The notes: generated from the sequence alone by a model not told the origin. A DNA stretch of 7,940 bases from Pseudomonadota bacterium (GCA_003242275.1 QGUX01000167.1:1-7940); one strand, 5' to 3'; numbered from the stretch's first letter, positions 1-7,301 are shown. Made by a program: numbers and translations.

Positions 1-10
1 TCCGCGTTCC

Positions 11-757
11 TCAATCTTCTCCCATGAGGCCGTCATCCAGGGCTCTGCGGACGCTCTCCAGGTCCGCCCACAGCAGCACATCGAGCTCGCGGACCTGTTC
101 CGCGGAAAGGATGTCTCCCACGCGGGCGAGCAGCCGTTCCCGGCTTTCCTTCAGCCGGCGCAGGTTGCCTTCCAGGTTCTCGATCTCCGAAAGCCGGAAA
201 CCGTCGGTGCGGGCACGCTCCCACTGCTCGTGCTGCTGGCGCCGGACGATCCGGTCCTCGCTCACCAGCTCGTGCAGCAGTGAACGCGCCTGGTCGTCAC
301 GCAGCACGGGCAGGCCGGCGGCCTCGAGGTTCCGCTGCACCCTGGCGATCCGCCGGCGCGAGGACACCGTTTCGATGTACGCCTTGAAGCGGGCGGCCTT
401 GGGTCCGAGCACTTCGTCGTACTGTTCCTCGAGGTCCGGCCTCCTGAGGATGAGGATGCGGTAGGTACCGCGCGGTCCGTTCACCTCGATCTTTTTCGAC
501 GTCATCCGGTCATGGAGGTCGAGCAGGGCCTGCACCTGTGCGCTCGTCAGCTGCAGCTCCTCCTCGAGATCCGGGAACAACTGCTGCAGGCGCTCGCCGG
601 GCGGCAGGACCGATGCCTGCAAGCTGGCGGCGCGCCCGTCGCGCCAGTGGTCGAGGGCCGATATGCCGGCAAAGAACGCCAGGCAGGTGGCGAGATAAGT
701 GAGGATCCTCGTCGCGAGGCGCGAACGTCCTGCGGGCTTTCCGTTTTGCCAGACCAT
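11..757 (-). CDS. Membrane-anchored periplasmic protein with LTxxQ (Spy/CpxP-like) motifs
   Basis: This 248-aa protein has a short basic N-terminus, one hydrophobic segment at about residues 15-35, and then a long charged, mostly helical domain, so it is probably anchored in the inner membrane with the domain in the periplasm. The domain carries three LTxxQ-like motifs: LTSAQ (70-74), LRDDQ (152-156) and LSAEQ (217-221). Such motifs are typical of the Spy/CpxP family of periplasmic chaperones and stress sensors, but this protein is longer than Spy (about 160 aa) and keeps its membrane segment, so it is a relative at best. I chose the ATG at 757 because GGGGAG lies six bases upstream; an in-frame TTG at 784 abuts the stop of the preceding small gene and has no better ribosome site. 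It follows that gene by 27 bases, apparently in the same sigma-54-driven transcript. Its role is unknown; envelope protection or modulation of the divergent exporter or kinase is inference. Confidence 0.85.
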   Translation of the reverse strand: MVWQNGKPAGRSRLATRILTYLATCLAFFAGISALDHWRDGRAASLQASVLPPGERLQQLFPDLEEELQLTSAQVQALLDLHDRMTSKKIEVNGPRGTYRILILRRPDLEEQYDEVLGPKAARFKAYIETVSSRRRIARVQRNLEAAGLPVLRDDQARSLLHELVSEDRIVRRQQHEQWERARTDGFRLSEIENLEGNLRRLKESRERLLARVGDILSAEQVRELDVLLWADLESVRRALDDGLMGED

Positions 758-763
758 GACTCG

Positions 764-769
764 CTCCCC
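764..769 (-). promoter_or_regulatory. Ribosome binding site deciding the start at 757
   Basis: GGGGAG on the minus strand sits six bases before the ATG at 757. It is why that ATG is preferred over the in-frame TTG at 784. Confidence 0.6.
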
Positions 770-784
770 GCAATCGATCCGCAA

Positions 785-949
785 CTACAGGACCACGAGC
801 ACGCCGGGCTCCTGCGCCAGTCGCAGGCGCATTACCCGGTACTGGTCCTGCCGCACCTCGCCCAGCGGATCGATCAGCACCGCCGGGTTCTCGACGCGCA
901 CCAGCACGGCCCACGTCCACTTCCGTTGTCCGCGATGATGGGTCTTCAT
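785..949 (-). CDS. Small protein of 54 aa, function unknown
   Basis: This is a 54-codon gene from the ATG at 949 to TAG at 787-785, preceded by a full AGGAGG nine bases upstream. From codon 11 onward nearly every codon ends in G or C, matching the neighbouring real genes, so it is very likely translated. The product starts with a basic, histidine-containing stretch (MKTHHRGQRK), then WTW and alternating hydrophobic and charged residues that look beta-strand-like. It has no convincing signal peptide, no membrane helix of normal length, no cysteine and no double-glycine leader. Two halves resemble each other: VRVENPAVL (17-25) and LRLAQEPGVL (42-51). It is the first gene after the leftward sigma-54 promoter and precedes the LTxxQ protein. 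I do not recognise a family. It might be a small regulator, an exporter partner or a peptide substrate; nothing in the sequence decides between these. Confidence 0.75.
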   Translation of the reverse strand: MKTHHRGQRKWTWAVLVRVENPAVLIDPLGEVRQDQYRVMRLRLAQEPGVLVVL

Positions 950-958
950 GTCCGCTTT

Positions 959-964
959 CCTCCT
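959..964 (-). promoter_or_regulatory. Strong Shine-Dalgarno site of the 54-aa gene
   Basis: A complete AGGAGG on the minus strand lies nine bases before the ATG at 949. It is the best ribosome binding site in the window and the main support for translation of the small gene. Confidence 0.75.
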
Positions 965-1014
965 GTCGGCCCTGCGTTGCACGGCGTCTGCCGGGCGCTC
1001 GCACGAGGTGATAC

Positions 1015-1029
1015 GCAAGGACCGTGCCA
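1015..1029 (-). promoter_or_regulatory. Sigma-54 (RpoN) promoter for the leftward operon
   Basis: Read on the minus strand, TGGCACG (1029-1023), four bases, then TTGC (1018-1015) matches the known -24/-12 consensus, with the invariant GG and GC separated by exactly 10 bases. Counting from the -12 C, transcription should begin near 1003, giving a leader of about 54 bases that contains the AGGAGG of the small gene. The element is nearly identical to the promoter on the other side of the region. Confidence 0.85.
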
Positions 1030-1064
1030 GCGCAGGGATGCCAGCGTTACGCCCTGATTGCGCG

Positions 1065-1074
1065 GGGAATTCCC
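1065..1074. repeat. Palindrome GGGAATTCCC
   Basis: This is a perfect 10-bp palindrome with an AT core in otherwise GC-rich DNA, about 66 bp upstream of the predicted leftward start. A similar but imperfect element, GGGGAAATTCC, lies at 1243-1253, about 53 bp upstream of the predicted rightward start. They could be protein sites or bendable AT islands between enhancer and promoter. Neither matches the usual IHF consensus, and the function is unknown. Confidence 0.35.
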
Positions 1075-1106
1075 AGGGTGCCGGGCGGTGGCGATGCCCC
1101 GCGGCC

Positions 1107-1120
1107 ATGTCCGCGAACAT
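1107..1120. promoter_or_regulatory. Enhancer-like palindrome 1 (candidate activator site)
   Basis: ATGTCCGCGAACAT is a near-perfect palindrome (one mismatched pair) centred at 1113.5. It shares the core TGTCCGCGRACA with the site at 1190-1201. It lies about 110 bp upstream of the predicted leftward start and about 188 bp upstream of the rightward one, within the usual range for sigma-54 activator sites. Binding by the regulator encoded at 5965-7296 is inference. Confidence 0.6.
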
Positions 1121-1134
1121 CGCCATGGACGTCG

Positions 1135-1184
1135 GCGGACAGCACGCCCTGCGCGCCACGCGCCATCGTCCACGCGCTGTCCGC
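1135..1184. repeat. Nine-bp inverted repeat of the same half-site
   Basis: GCGGACAGC (1135-1143) and GCTGTCCGC (1176-1184) are exact reverse complements separated by 32 bases. Both contain the half-site GCGGACA/TGTCCGC found in the two flanking palindromes. They may be weaker or auxiliary binding positions, or may form a DNA or RNA hairpin. Confidence 0.45.
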
Positions 1185-1189
1185 ACCAA

Positions 1190-1201
1190 TGTCCGCGGAC
1201 A
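1190..1201. promoter_or_regulatory. Enhancer-like palindrome 2 (candidate activator site)
   Basis: TGTCCGCGGACA is a perfect 12-bp palindrome centred at 1195.5, about 106 bp upstream of the predicted rightward start and about 192 bp upstream of the leftward one. A further TGTCCGC half-site starts 12 bp earlier (1178). The likely binder is the NtrC-type regulator of this locus, by inference from spacing and the adjacent sigma-54 promoters. Confidence 0.65.
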
Positions 1202-1275
1202 CTGCCCGCGCGCGTTGATGGCCGGCCTCGGCGCCGCGACCCGGGGAAATTCCGGCCTCCGTGCCGCAACTGCGC

Positions 1276-1290
1276 TGGCACGGCTCTTGC
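1276..1290 (+). promoter_or_regulatory. Sigma-54 (RpoN) promoter for the exporter operon
   Basis: TGGCACG (1276-1282), four bases, then TTGC (1287-1290) fits the -24/-12 consensus with GG and GC exactly 10 bases apart. The predicted start is near 1302, only about four bases before the ATG at 1306. The promoter lies downstream of the alternative GTG at 1261, so that GTG could not be translated from this transcript. Confidence 0.85.
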
Positions 1291-1305
1291 CTCATCCGTG
1301 CCTGC

Positions 1306-2592
1306 ATGGACGCCGCCCTCACGCCTTTTCCCGAACCGTCCGCGCAGGACCGGCCGTTGGCCGCGCGCCCGTTCTGGATGCGCCATCGCCTGGCGCTGCT
1401 GCTGGCCGCCGCGTCCCTGGCCCTGGTCGCGCTGGCCACGCCTCCCATCCTGCGTGCCACCGGCGTGCGCGCCTCGGTTTCCCTCTCACGCCTGTCCCTC
1501 GCCACGGTGGAGCGCGGTGTGTTCGTGCGCGACTTCGCGGCCGACGGCCGCGTGGTCGCGGCCAACAGTCCCATGCTCTATTCGCCCGCCGCCGGTTCGG
1601 TGGCGCTCAGGGTGAAACCCGGGGACGCCGTCTCGAAGGGCCAGGTGCTGGTGGTGGTCGACAGCCCCGACCTCGGGGCGCGCCTGTTGCTGAAACGCGC
1701 CAGCCTCGACGCGCTGCGCGCGGAGCTGCACCGTGCGCGCCTGGAGGCCGAACGCCGCCTGGCCGAGCTGCGCCAGCTGCACGAGCAGGCGCTGGTGGAG
1801 TTCCGCACCAGCGAGCGCGAGTACCAGCGCAGCCGCAGGGCCTTCGAAGCCGGCGCCCTGTCGCGCATGCAGATGGAGCGCGCCGAGGACGCGATGGAAA
1901 AGGCGCGCTTCGCCCTGCAGTACGCGGCGAGCAGCCTGGAATCCGCGCCCGGGCAGAGCCGACTCGACCTGGAAAGTCGCGAGGCCATGCTGCGCCGCCA
2001 GCAGGTGCTGGTGGACGACCTCGGGCGGCAGGTGGCGAACCTCACGGTACGCTCGCCCTTCGACGGGCGGGTCGGCCAGATCCAGGTTTCCGACCGGGCC
2101 AGCGTGCCGCGCGATGCGCCGCTGCTGACGGTGGTGGACCTGTCGCAGCTGGAGGTCGAGATCGACGTGCCGGAGGGCTTTGCGCGCGACCTCTCCCCCG
2201 GCATGGGCGCCGAGCTGTCGGGCCATGGCCGCACGTGGACGGGAAGCATCAGCGGCGTCTCGCCCGAGGTGGTGAACGGCCAGGTGGTGGCGCGCGTGCG
2301 CCTGGGCGAGGACCGGCCCGAGGGCCTGCGCCAGAACCAGCGCCTGTCGGTGCGCGTGATGATCGAGCGGCGTGATGACGTGCTGATGGTCGAGCGTGGC
2401 ATGCTTCCGGACCAGGCCGCCGGCCAGGTGTGGAAGGTGCAGGACGGCATGGCGCTGCGCACCCCGGTGCGCTTCGGCAGCACCAGCATCGGCCGCATCG
2501 AGATCGTCGAGGGACTCTCGGCCGGCGACCGCATCGTGGTGGCGGGCATGGACGCATTCCATGGCGCACCGCGCGTGATCCTGAGCCACTGA
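1306..2592 (+). CDS. Periplasmic adaptor (membrane fusion) protein of an ABC exporter, HlyD/MacA type
   Basis: This 428-aa adaptor would link the inner-membrane ABC transporter to an outer-membrane channel. A proline-rich cytoplasmic N-terminus (1-24) is followed by one membrane helix (about 27-47). A first lipoyl half (about 84-127, containing SPAAGSV and VKPGDAVSKGQVL), a long coiled-coil hairpin (about 128-240) and the second lipoyl half (LTVRSPFDGRV, 246-256) come next. Beta-barrel and membrane-proximal domains fill the rest. Order and length are typical of the family. Start choice: the sigma-54 promoter at 1276-1290 rules out the GTG at 1261. The ATG at 1306 keeps coding-like codon use but has only about four bases of leader and no Shine-Dalgarno site; an ATG at 1378, just before the membrane helix, is the alternative. 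It is first in an operon with the ATPase 23 bases downstream. No TolC-like channel is in view. Confidence 0.9.
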   Translation: MDAALTPFPEPSAQDRPLAARPFWMRHRLALLLAAASLALVALATPPILRATGVRASVSLSRLSLATVERGVFVRDFAADGRVVAANSPMLYSPAAGSVALRVKPGDAVSKGQVLVVVDSPDLGARLLLKRASLDALRAELHRARLEAERRLAELRQLHEQALVEFRTSEREYQRSRRAFEAGALSRMQMERAEDAMEKARFALQYAASSLESAPGQSRLDLESREAMLRRQQVLVDDLGRQVANLTVRSPFDGRVGQIQVSDRASVPRDAPLLTVVDLSQLEVEIDVPEGFARDLSPGMGAELSGHGRTWTGSISGVSPEVVNGQVVARVRLGEDRPEGLRQNQRLSVRVMIERRDDVLMVERGMLPDQAAGQVWKVQDGMALRTPVRFGSTSIGRIEIVEGLSAGDRIVVAGMDAFHGAPRVILSH

Positions 2593-2615
2593 GGGATGAG
2601 GAAGCGGAGAACCCC

Positions 2616-3334
<719 letters not shown>

Positions 3335-3338
<4 letters not shown>

Positions 3339-5926
3339 CCGCCTACTACCTTGAGCTCGCGCTGCAGAACCTGCGCCGCAACCCCTGGCTGACGGCGCTG
3401 GTGGTGCTGACCGTCGGCGTGGGCATCGGCTCGTCGGTCTCGGTGTACTCGGTGCTGCATGCGATGTCGCGCGACCCCGCGCCGGAGAGGTCCTCGCGCC
3501 TGCATGCTCCCCGCATCGACAGCTATGGCGCGGACACATGGGCCCTGACCGGGTGGGCCGAGACGGGATACCGGCCGCCATTGCCGGACATGCTCGCCTG
3601 GCGCGACATGATGGCGCTGCGCACGCTGAACCGCAGCACGCCCCAGACGGCGATGCTGCACCTGGCGATGTCCGTGGCCGATGCGCGTGGCGAGAACGTG
3701 TTGCCCAAAGTGGGTGTCCTCGGCGTGGATGCGGACTTCTTCGACATGTTCGGCCTGTCGTTCGCCTCGAACGGTCCCTGGTCGCGCAAGGATGAAGAGG
3801 CACGGGCACGCGTGGCGGTGATCAGCGCACGGCTGGCCCGCAGGTACCGCGGCGAGGACGGCGAGGTGAAGGAGATCGCGCTCGGGGGCACGAGCTTCCG
3901 CGTGGCCGGCATCGTCGAGGACTGGAATCCCCGGCCGAGGTTCTACCTGCCCCGGCCTGCCAACACCGCCACGCAGCTGATCGCATTCGATGCGCGGCAC
4001 GAAGTCTTCATTCCCATGGAGACCTACCTGGACATCTACCGTGCATTGCCGGACGTGGTCGATGCACCCAACCCACCGCCTTCGCTGTTCGTGGAATGCC
4101 CGCCGCACCTGATGTCGGTTTCGCGTGCCGGGTGGTTCCGCGCCGAATGTCCCTGGACGCAGCTGTGGGTGGATCTTCCTACGCCGGACGCGCGCGCGGA
4201 ATACACGGCGATGCTGCGGGCCTATGCCGAGGAGCAGTGGCGGACGGGCCGGTTCAACCGGGAACCGGCAACGGCGCTGGAGTCCGTTCGTGACCGGATC
4301 GGCAGGAACTGGTTCGTGCCCCAGGAGTACCGCCTGGCCCCGCTGGTCGCGTTCGGCTTCCTGATGGTCTGCCTGATCAATGCCACCGGCCTCATGCTGG
4401 CGCGGTTCAACCGCCGGTACCGGGAACTGGCGCTGCGCCGCGCGCTCGGCGCGTCGCGCCGCTCGCTGATGGCCCAGTGCCTGGTCGAGGCGACGCTGAT
4501 AGGCGTGGCGGGGGCGGCACTCGGCCTGCTGCTGCTGGCCGCCGGCATTTCCTTCAATCGCGCGATGCTGCCCGTGCAGCTCGCGGATTTCGCCCGCGTC
4601 GACGCCAGACTCATCGCGGCCACGGTGCTGCTGGCCGTGGCCGGCACCTTGCTGGCGGGCTGGTTCCCCGCCTGGCGCGCTTCGCGCGCCCCCGCGTACC
4701 GGGCGTCGGTGGTGCTGCCACGCCGCTGGCCCGGCAACCTGCTGGTCGCGGCCCAGGTGGTGCTGACGCTGGCCATCGCGGCCAATGCGCTGCACGCGGC
4801 ATGGCAGCGCAGCGAGGCCATGCGCGGTTCGCCCGGCGTGGACGGCCGCGACCTGTTCATCCTCCTGAGCCAGTGGTCGTTCGAGCCGGACGACCTGCGC
4901 TCCCGCCGGGAGCGCGACCTCGCGGCGCTTCGCGAGCTGCCGGGGGTGGTGGCGGTCTCCCAGTCCCTCGGCCCGCCGGGAGGTGGCGTGAGCGTCGGCC
5001 CGTTTCCCGTCTACCTGGAGTCCCCGCATATCACCAGCAATCCGGCCACCGATGCGGTGGTCTTCATGGTCGATCACGCCGCCCTGGGGACCTTCCGCAT
5101 GGAACTGGGAGAGGGGCGGTGGTTCCGTGAGTCCGAGATTGGCTCCGATGGCAGCCCGGCGCTGCCCGTGGTCGTGTCGCGCGCGCTGGCGGCATCGATC
5201 TATCCCGGCCGCAATCCGCTGCAGCAGCGGCTCTTCCTGTCGCCCGGCCGTCCCTTCATCATCGTGGGCGTGATCGAAGGTCTCCAGGGGCCGGTGGCGC
5301 CGGGGAACGACCGCGTCATCTTCACGCCCCAGCAGGTATCCGGCTTCTTCGAGGGCGGCTTCACCTCCTACGTGGTGAGGACGCTTCCGGGCCAGCGCGA
5401 CGCGGTGATGCGCCTTGCCGAGCGACGCCTGGTCGAGATCGATCCCACCCGTGCGCTCCCGCGCGGCCAGGCACCACCGGGCGACGGCCAGGGTGCGATC
5501 TCCTATGAAGAGATGCGCGCCGAGGCACTGGTCCCCTTCCGCAAGCTGGCGATGTCGCTGGTGCTCACCTGCGCGCTGCTGCTGCTGGCCATGGCACTGG
5601 GCATCGTGGGCCTGACCAGCTACTGGGCGGCGCAGGAGCGGCAGCAGCTCGGCGTGCGCCGCGCCCTGGGCGCCACCCGCGGCGACATCCTCGGCCGCCT
5701 GCTGGCGGGCAACCTGGCCACGGTGGCCGGCGCCGCCGTCGTCGGCAGCGGCGCGGCGGTGGCCGTCGGCGTGTGGCTGGCGCGCTGGTTCGCGATCTCG
5801 CCCGTCCCGCCGCTGCTCATTGCCGTGGGTGCGCTGCTCGTCATCCTCATCAGTCAGGTGGCCGCGTTCTGGCCGGCGCTGCGCGCGGCAAGGAGGCCGC
5901 CCGCGCTGGTGGCGCGGGAGACATGA
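3335..5926 (+). CDS. Double-length FtsX/MacB-type ABC permease
   Basis: This 863-aa inner-membrane permease is built as two tandem FtsX-like halves. Predicted membrane segments are at about 19-41, 336-357, 386-405 and 426-446, then 467-487, 737-760, 792-816 and 822-846, giving eight helices. A large periplasmic domain sits in each half (about 45-330 and 490-735). Both halves carry the FtsX cytoplasmic signature after their second helix: RELALRRALGASR and RQQLGVRRALGATR. MacB-type permease units are usually about 400 aa and act as dimers, so one polypeptide here could supply both halves of the channel. Length and plan resemble the ADOP (duplicated permease) group, but here with a dedicated ATPase and adaptor. 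The first periplasmic domain has a cysteine pair (C255, C272) that might form a disulfide. The start overlaps the ATPase stop. The substrate is unknown; export of a peptide or toxic compound, or mechanotransmission, are all possible. Confidence 0.92.
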
Positions 5927-5964
5927 GTTACCCTCTTCCCGACTAACGGAGCCTGCCAGGTCAC

Positions 5965-7296
5965 ATGCGTACCGTTCTCGTCATGGATGACAGCCCGGCG
6001 GTGATCGAGGCACTCTCGGTGCTGTTCTCGCTGCGCGACATCCGCACGCTCGCCGCCCACTCGCCCGATGAAGGCGTGGCGATGCTCGAGCGCCACGACG
6101 TCGACCTGGTGATCTCGGACATGAACTTCACCGCCGACACCACCTCGGGCGAGGAAGGCGTCGCGCTGTTCAAGCGCATCCGCGCCAGCCATTCCGACCT
6201 GCCCATCATCCTGCTGACCGGCTGGGCAAACCTCGAAACGGCGGTGCAGCTGGTGAAGGCGGGCGCCGCCGACTACATGGCCAAGCCCTGGGACGATGAC
6301 CGGCTGCTGGCCACGGTGGAGAACCTGCTGGAGCTCTCCGAGGCCAACCGCGAACGCAACCGCGTGCGGCGCGAGCGCGCGCGCCGCCAGAGTGACCTTC
6401 GCCAGCGCTATGACCTGCAGGGCGTGGTGTTCGCTTCCGACGCCATGGAGCGCGCAGTGGAGATGGCCTGTCGCGTGGCGCGCGCCAACGTGCCGGTGCT
6501 GATCACCGGTCCCAATGGCGCGGGCAAGGAACGCATCGCGCAGATCGTGCACGCCAACTCCGCGGTGAAGGACGGCCCCTTCGTGGCGATCAACTGCGGC
6601 GCGGTGCCGGCAGAGCTGATCGAGGCTGAACTGTTCGGCGCCGAGGCGGGCGCCTACACCAGCGCCAGCAGGTCGCGCGAGGGGCGGTTCGAGCTGGCCG
6701 ACAACGGCACGCTGTTCCTGGACGAGATCGGCAACCTGCCGCTGGCCGGGCAGGTGAAGCTGCTGCGCGTGCTGGAGACCGGGCAGTACCAGCGGCTGGG
6801 GTCGAGCCGCTCGCGTACCGCGCACGTGCGCGTGGTCAGCGCCACCAATGCCGACCTGCCGCAGATGATCCGCGAGGGTACCTTCCGCGAGGACCTGTAC
6901 TACCGCCTGAACCTGATCGAGATCCGCCTGCCGCCACTGGCCGAGCGCCGCGACGACATCCCGGTCCTGGCGACACACTTCCTCGGTGGCAGCCACCAGC
7001 TCGGCGACGATGCCATGGCGGCGCTGATGCAGCACGGCTGGCCGGGCAATGTGCGCGAGCTGCGCAACTGCATCGAGCGGGCCCGCCTGCTGGCGCCCTC
7101 CGGCACCATCCGCGCCGAAGACCTGGACCTGCCGCCGCCATCGCGCCTGAACGGGCACGGGGAGGAGCCCGACCGTGATGCCATCGAGGCGGCGCTGCAG
7201 GGTGCCGGCGGAAACGTCAGCCGCGCGGCGCAGGCGCTGGGCCTGTCGCGGCAGGCCCTCTACAGGCGCATGGAGCGCCTGGGCCTGAAGGCCTGA
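5965..7296 (+). CDS. Sigma-54-dependent NtrC-family response regulator
   Basis: This 443-aa protein activates sigma-54 RNA polymerase when phosphorylated. The receiver domain (1-120) has acidic D8/D9, phosphoacceptor D52, T85 and K107, plus a short insertion-like segment NFTADTTSGEEG (54-65) after the phosphoacceptor. A basic, probably coiled linker (about 125-148) leads to the AAA+ domain (about 152-375). This contains Walker A GPNGAGKE (182-189), Walker B LFLDEI (250-255), ATNADL (294-299), the arginine-finger region FREDLYYRL (307-315) and WPGNVRELRN (359-368). A Fis-type helix-turn-helix ends the protein (NVSRAAQALGLSRQALYRRM, 417-436). The sigma-54-contacting loop, usually GAFTGA, reads GAYTSA (229-234). 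The gene lies 38 bases after the permease with only a weak ribosome site and no visible terminator between them, so it probably belongs to the exporter operon and reinforces its own expression. Likely targets are the palindromes at 1107-1120 and 1190-1201. Confidence 0.95.
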   Translation: MRTVLVMDDSPAVIEALSVLFSLRDIRTLAAHSPDEGVAMLERHDVDLVISDMNFTADTTSGEEGVALFKRIRASHSDLPIILLTGWANLETAVQLVKAGAADYMAKPWDDDRLLATVENLLELSEANRERNRVRRERARRQSDLRQRYDLQGVVFASDAMERAVEMACRVARANVPVLITGPNGAGKERIAQIVHANSAVKDGPFVAINCGAVPAELIEAELFGAEAGAYTSASRSREGRFELADNGTLFLDEIGNLPLAGQVKLLRVLETGQYQRLGSSRSRTAHVRVVSATNADLPQMIREGTFREDLYYRLNLIEIRLPPLAERRDDIPVLATHFLGGSHQLGDDAMAALMQHGWPGNVRELRNCIERARLLAPSGTIRAEDLDLPPPSRLNGHGEEPDRDAIEAALQGAGGNVSRAAQALGLSRQALYRRMERLGLKA

Positions 7297-7301
7297 CGGA
7301 C

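Larger units (their letters stand above)
950..1305. other. Divergent intergenic control region
   Basis: This 356-base region holds no supportable gene; open frames crossing it lack ribosome sites and run antisense to, or out of frame with, real genes. It contains, from left to right: the leader of the small gene, a minus-strand sigma-54 promoter (1029-1015), the palindrome GGGAATTCCC (1065-1074), enhancer-like site 1 (1107-1120), a 9-bp inverted repeat (1135-1143 with 1176-1184), enhancer-like site 2 (1190-1201), a GGGGAAATTCC element (1243-1253), and a plus-strand sigma-54 promoter (1276-1290). The midpoint between the predicted starts (about 1152.5) and that between the two palindromes (about 1154.5) nearly coincide, so the region is close to mirror-symmetric. 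Confidence 0.8.

Noticed and set aside
1..10. Terminator after the leftward operon
   Set aside because: Only ten bases remain beyond the stop codon, too few to judge.
758..784. TTG at 784 as start of the LTxxQ protein, directly abutting the small gene's TAG
   Set aside because: Stop-start adjacency is suggestive of coupling, but the ATG at 757 has a well-spaced GGGGAG and the extra nine residues precede a normal N-terminus.
785..1189. Longer version of the small minus-strand gene starting at a TTG (1189)
   Set aside because: It would begin upstream of the leftward sigma-54 promoter and cross the enhancer site. The AGGAGG-preceded ATG at 949 is far better supported.
1261..1305. GTG at 1261 as start of the adaptor
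   Set aside because: The sigma-54 promoter lies inside this extension, so the transcript would not contain it.
948..2375. Plus-strand open frame of 475 codons across the control region and adaptor gene
   Set aside because: It is out of frame with the adaptor, Gly/Ala/Arg-rich, and would span both sigma-54 promoters and the enhancers.
5927..5964. Possible separate promoter or terminator in the 38-base gap before the response regulator
   Set aside because: No hairpin with a T-run, no -24/-12 element and no convincing -35/-10 pair are visible, so read-through is the simpler view.
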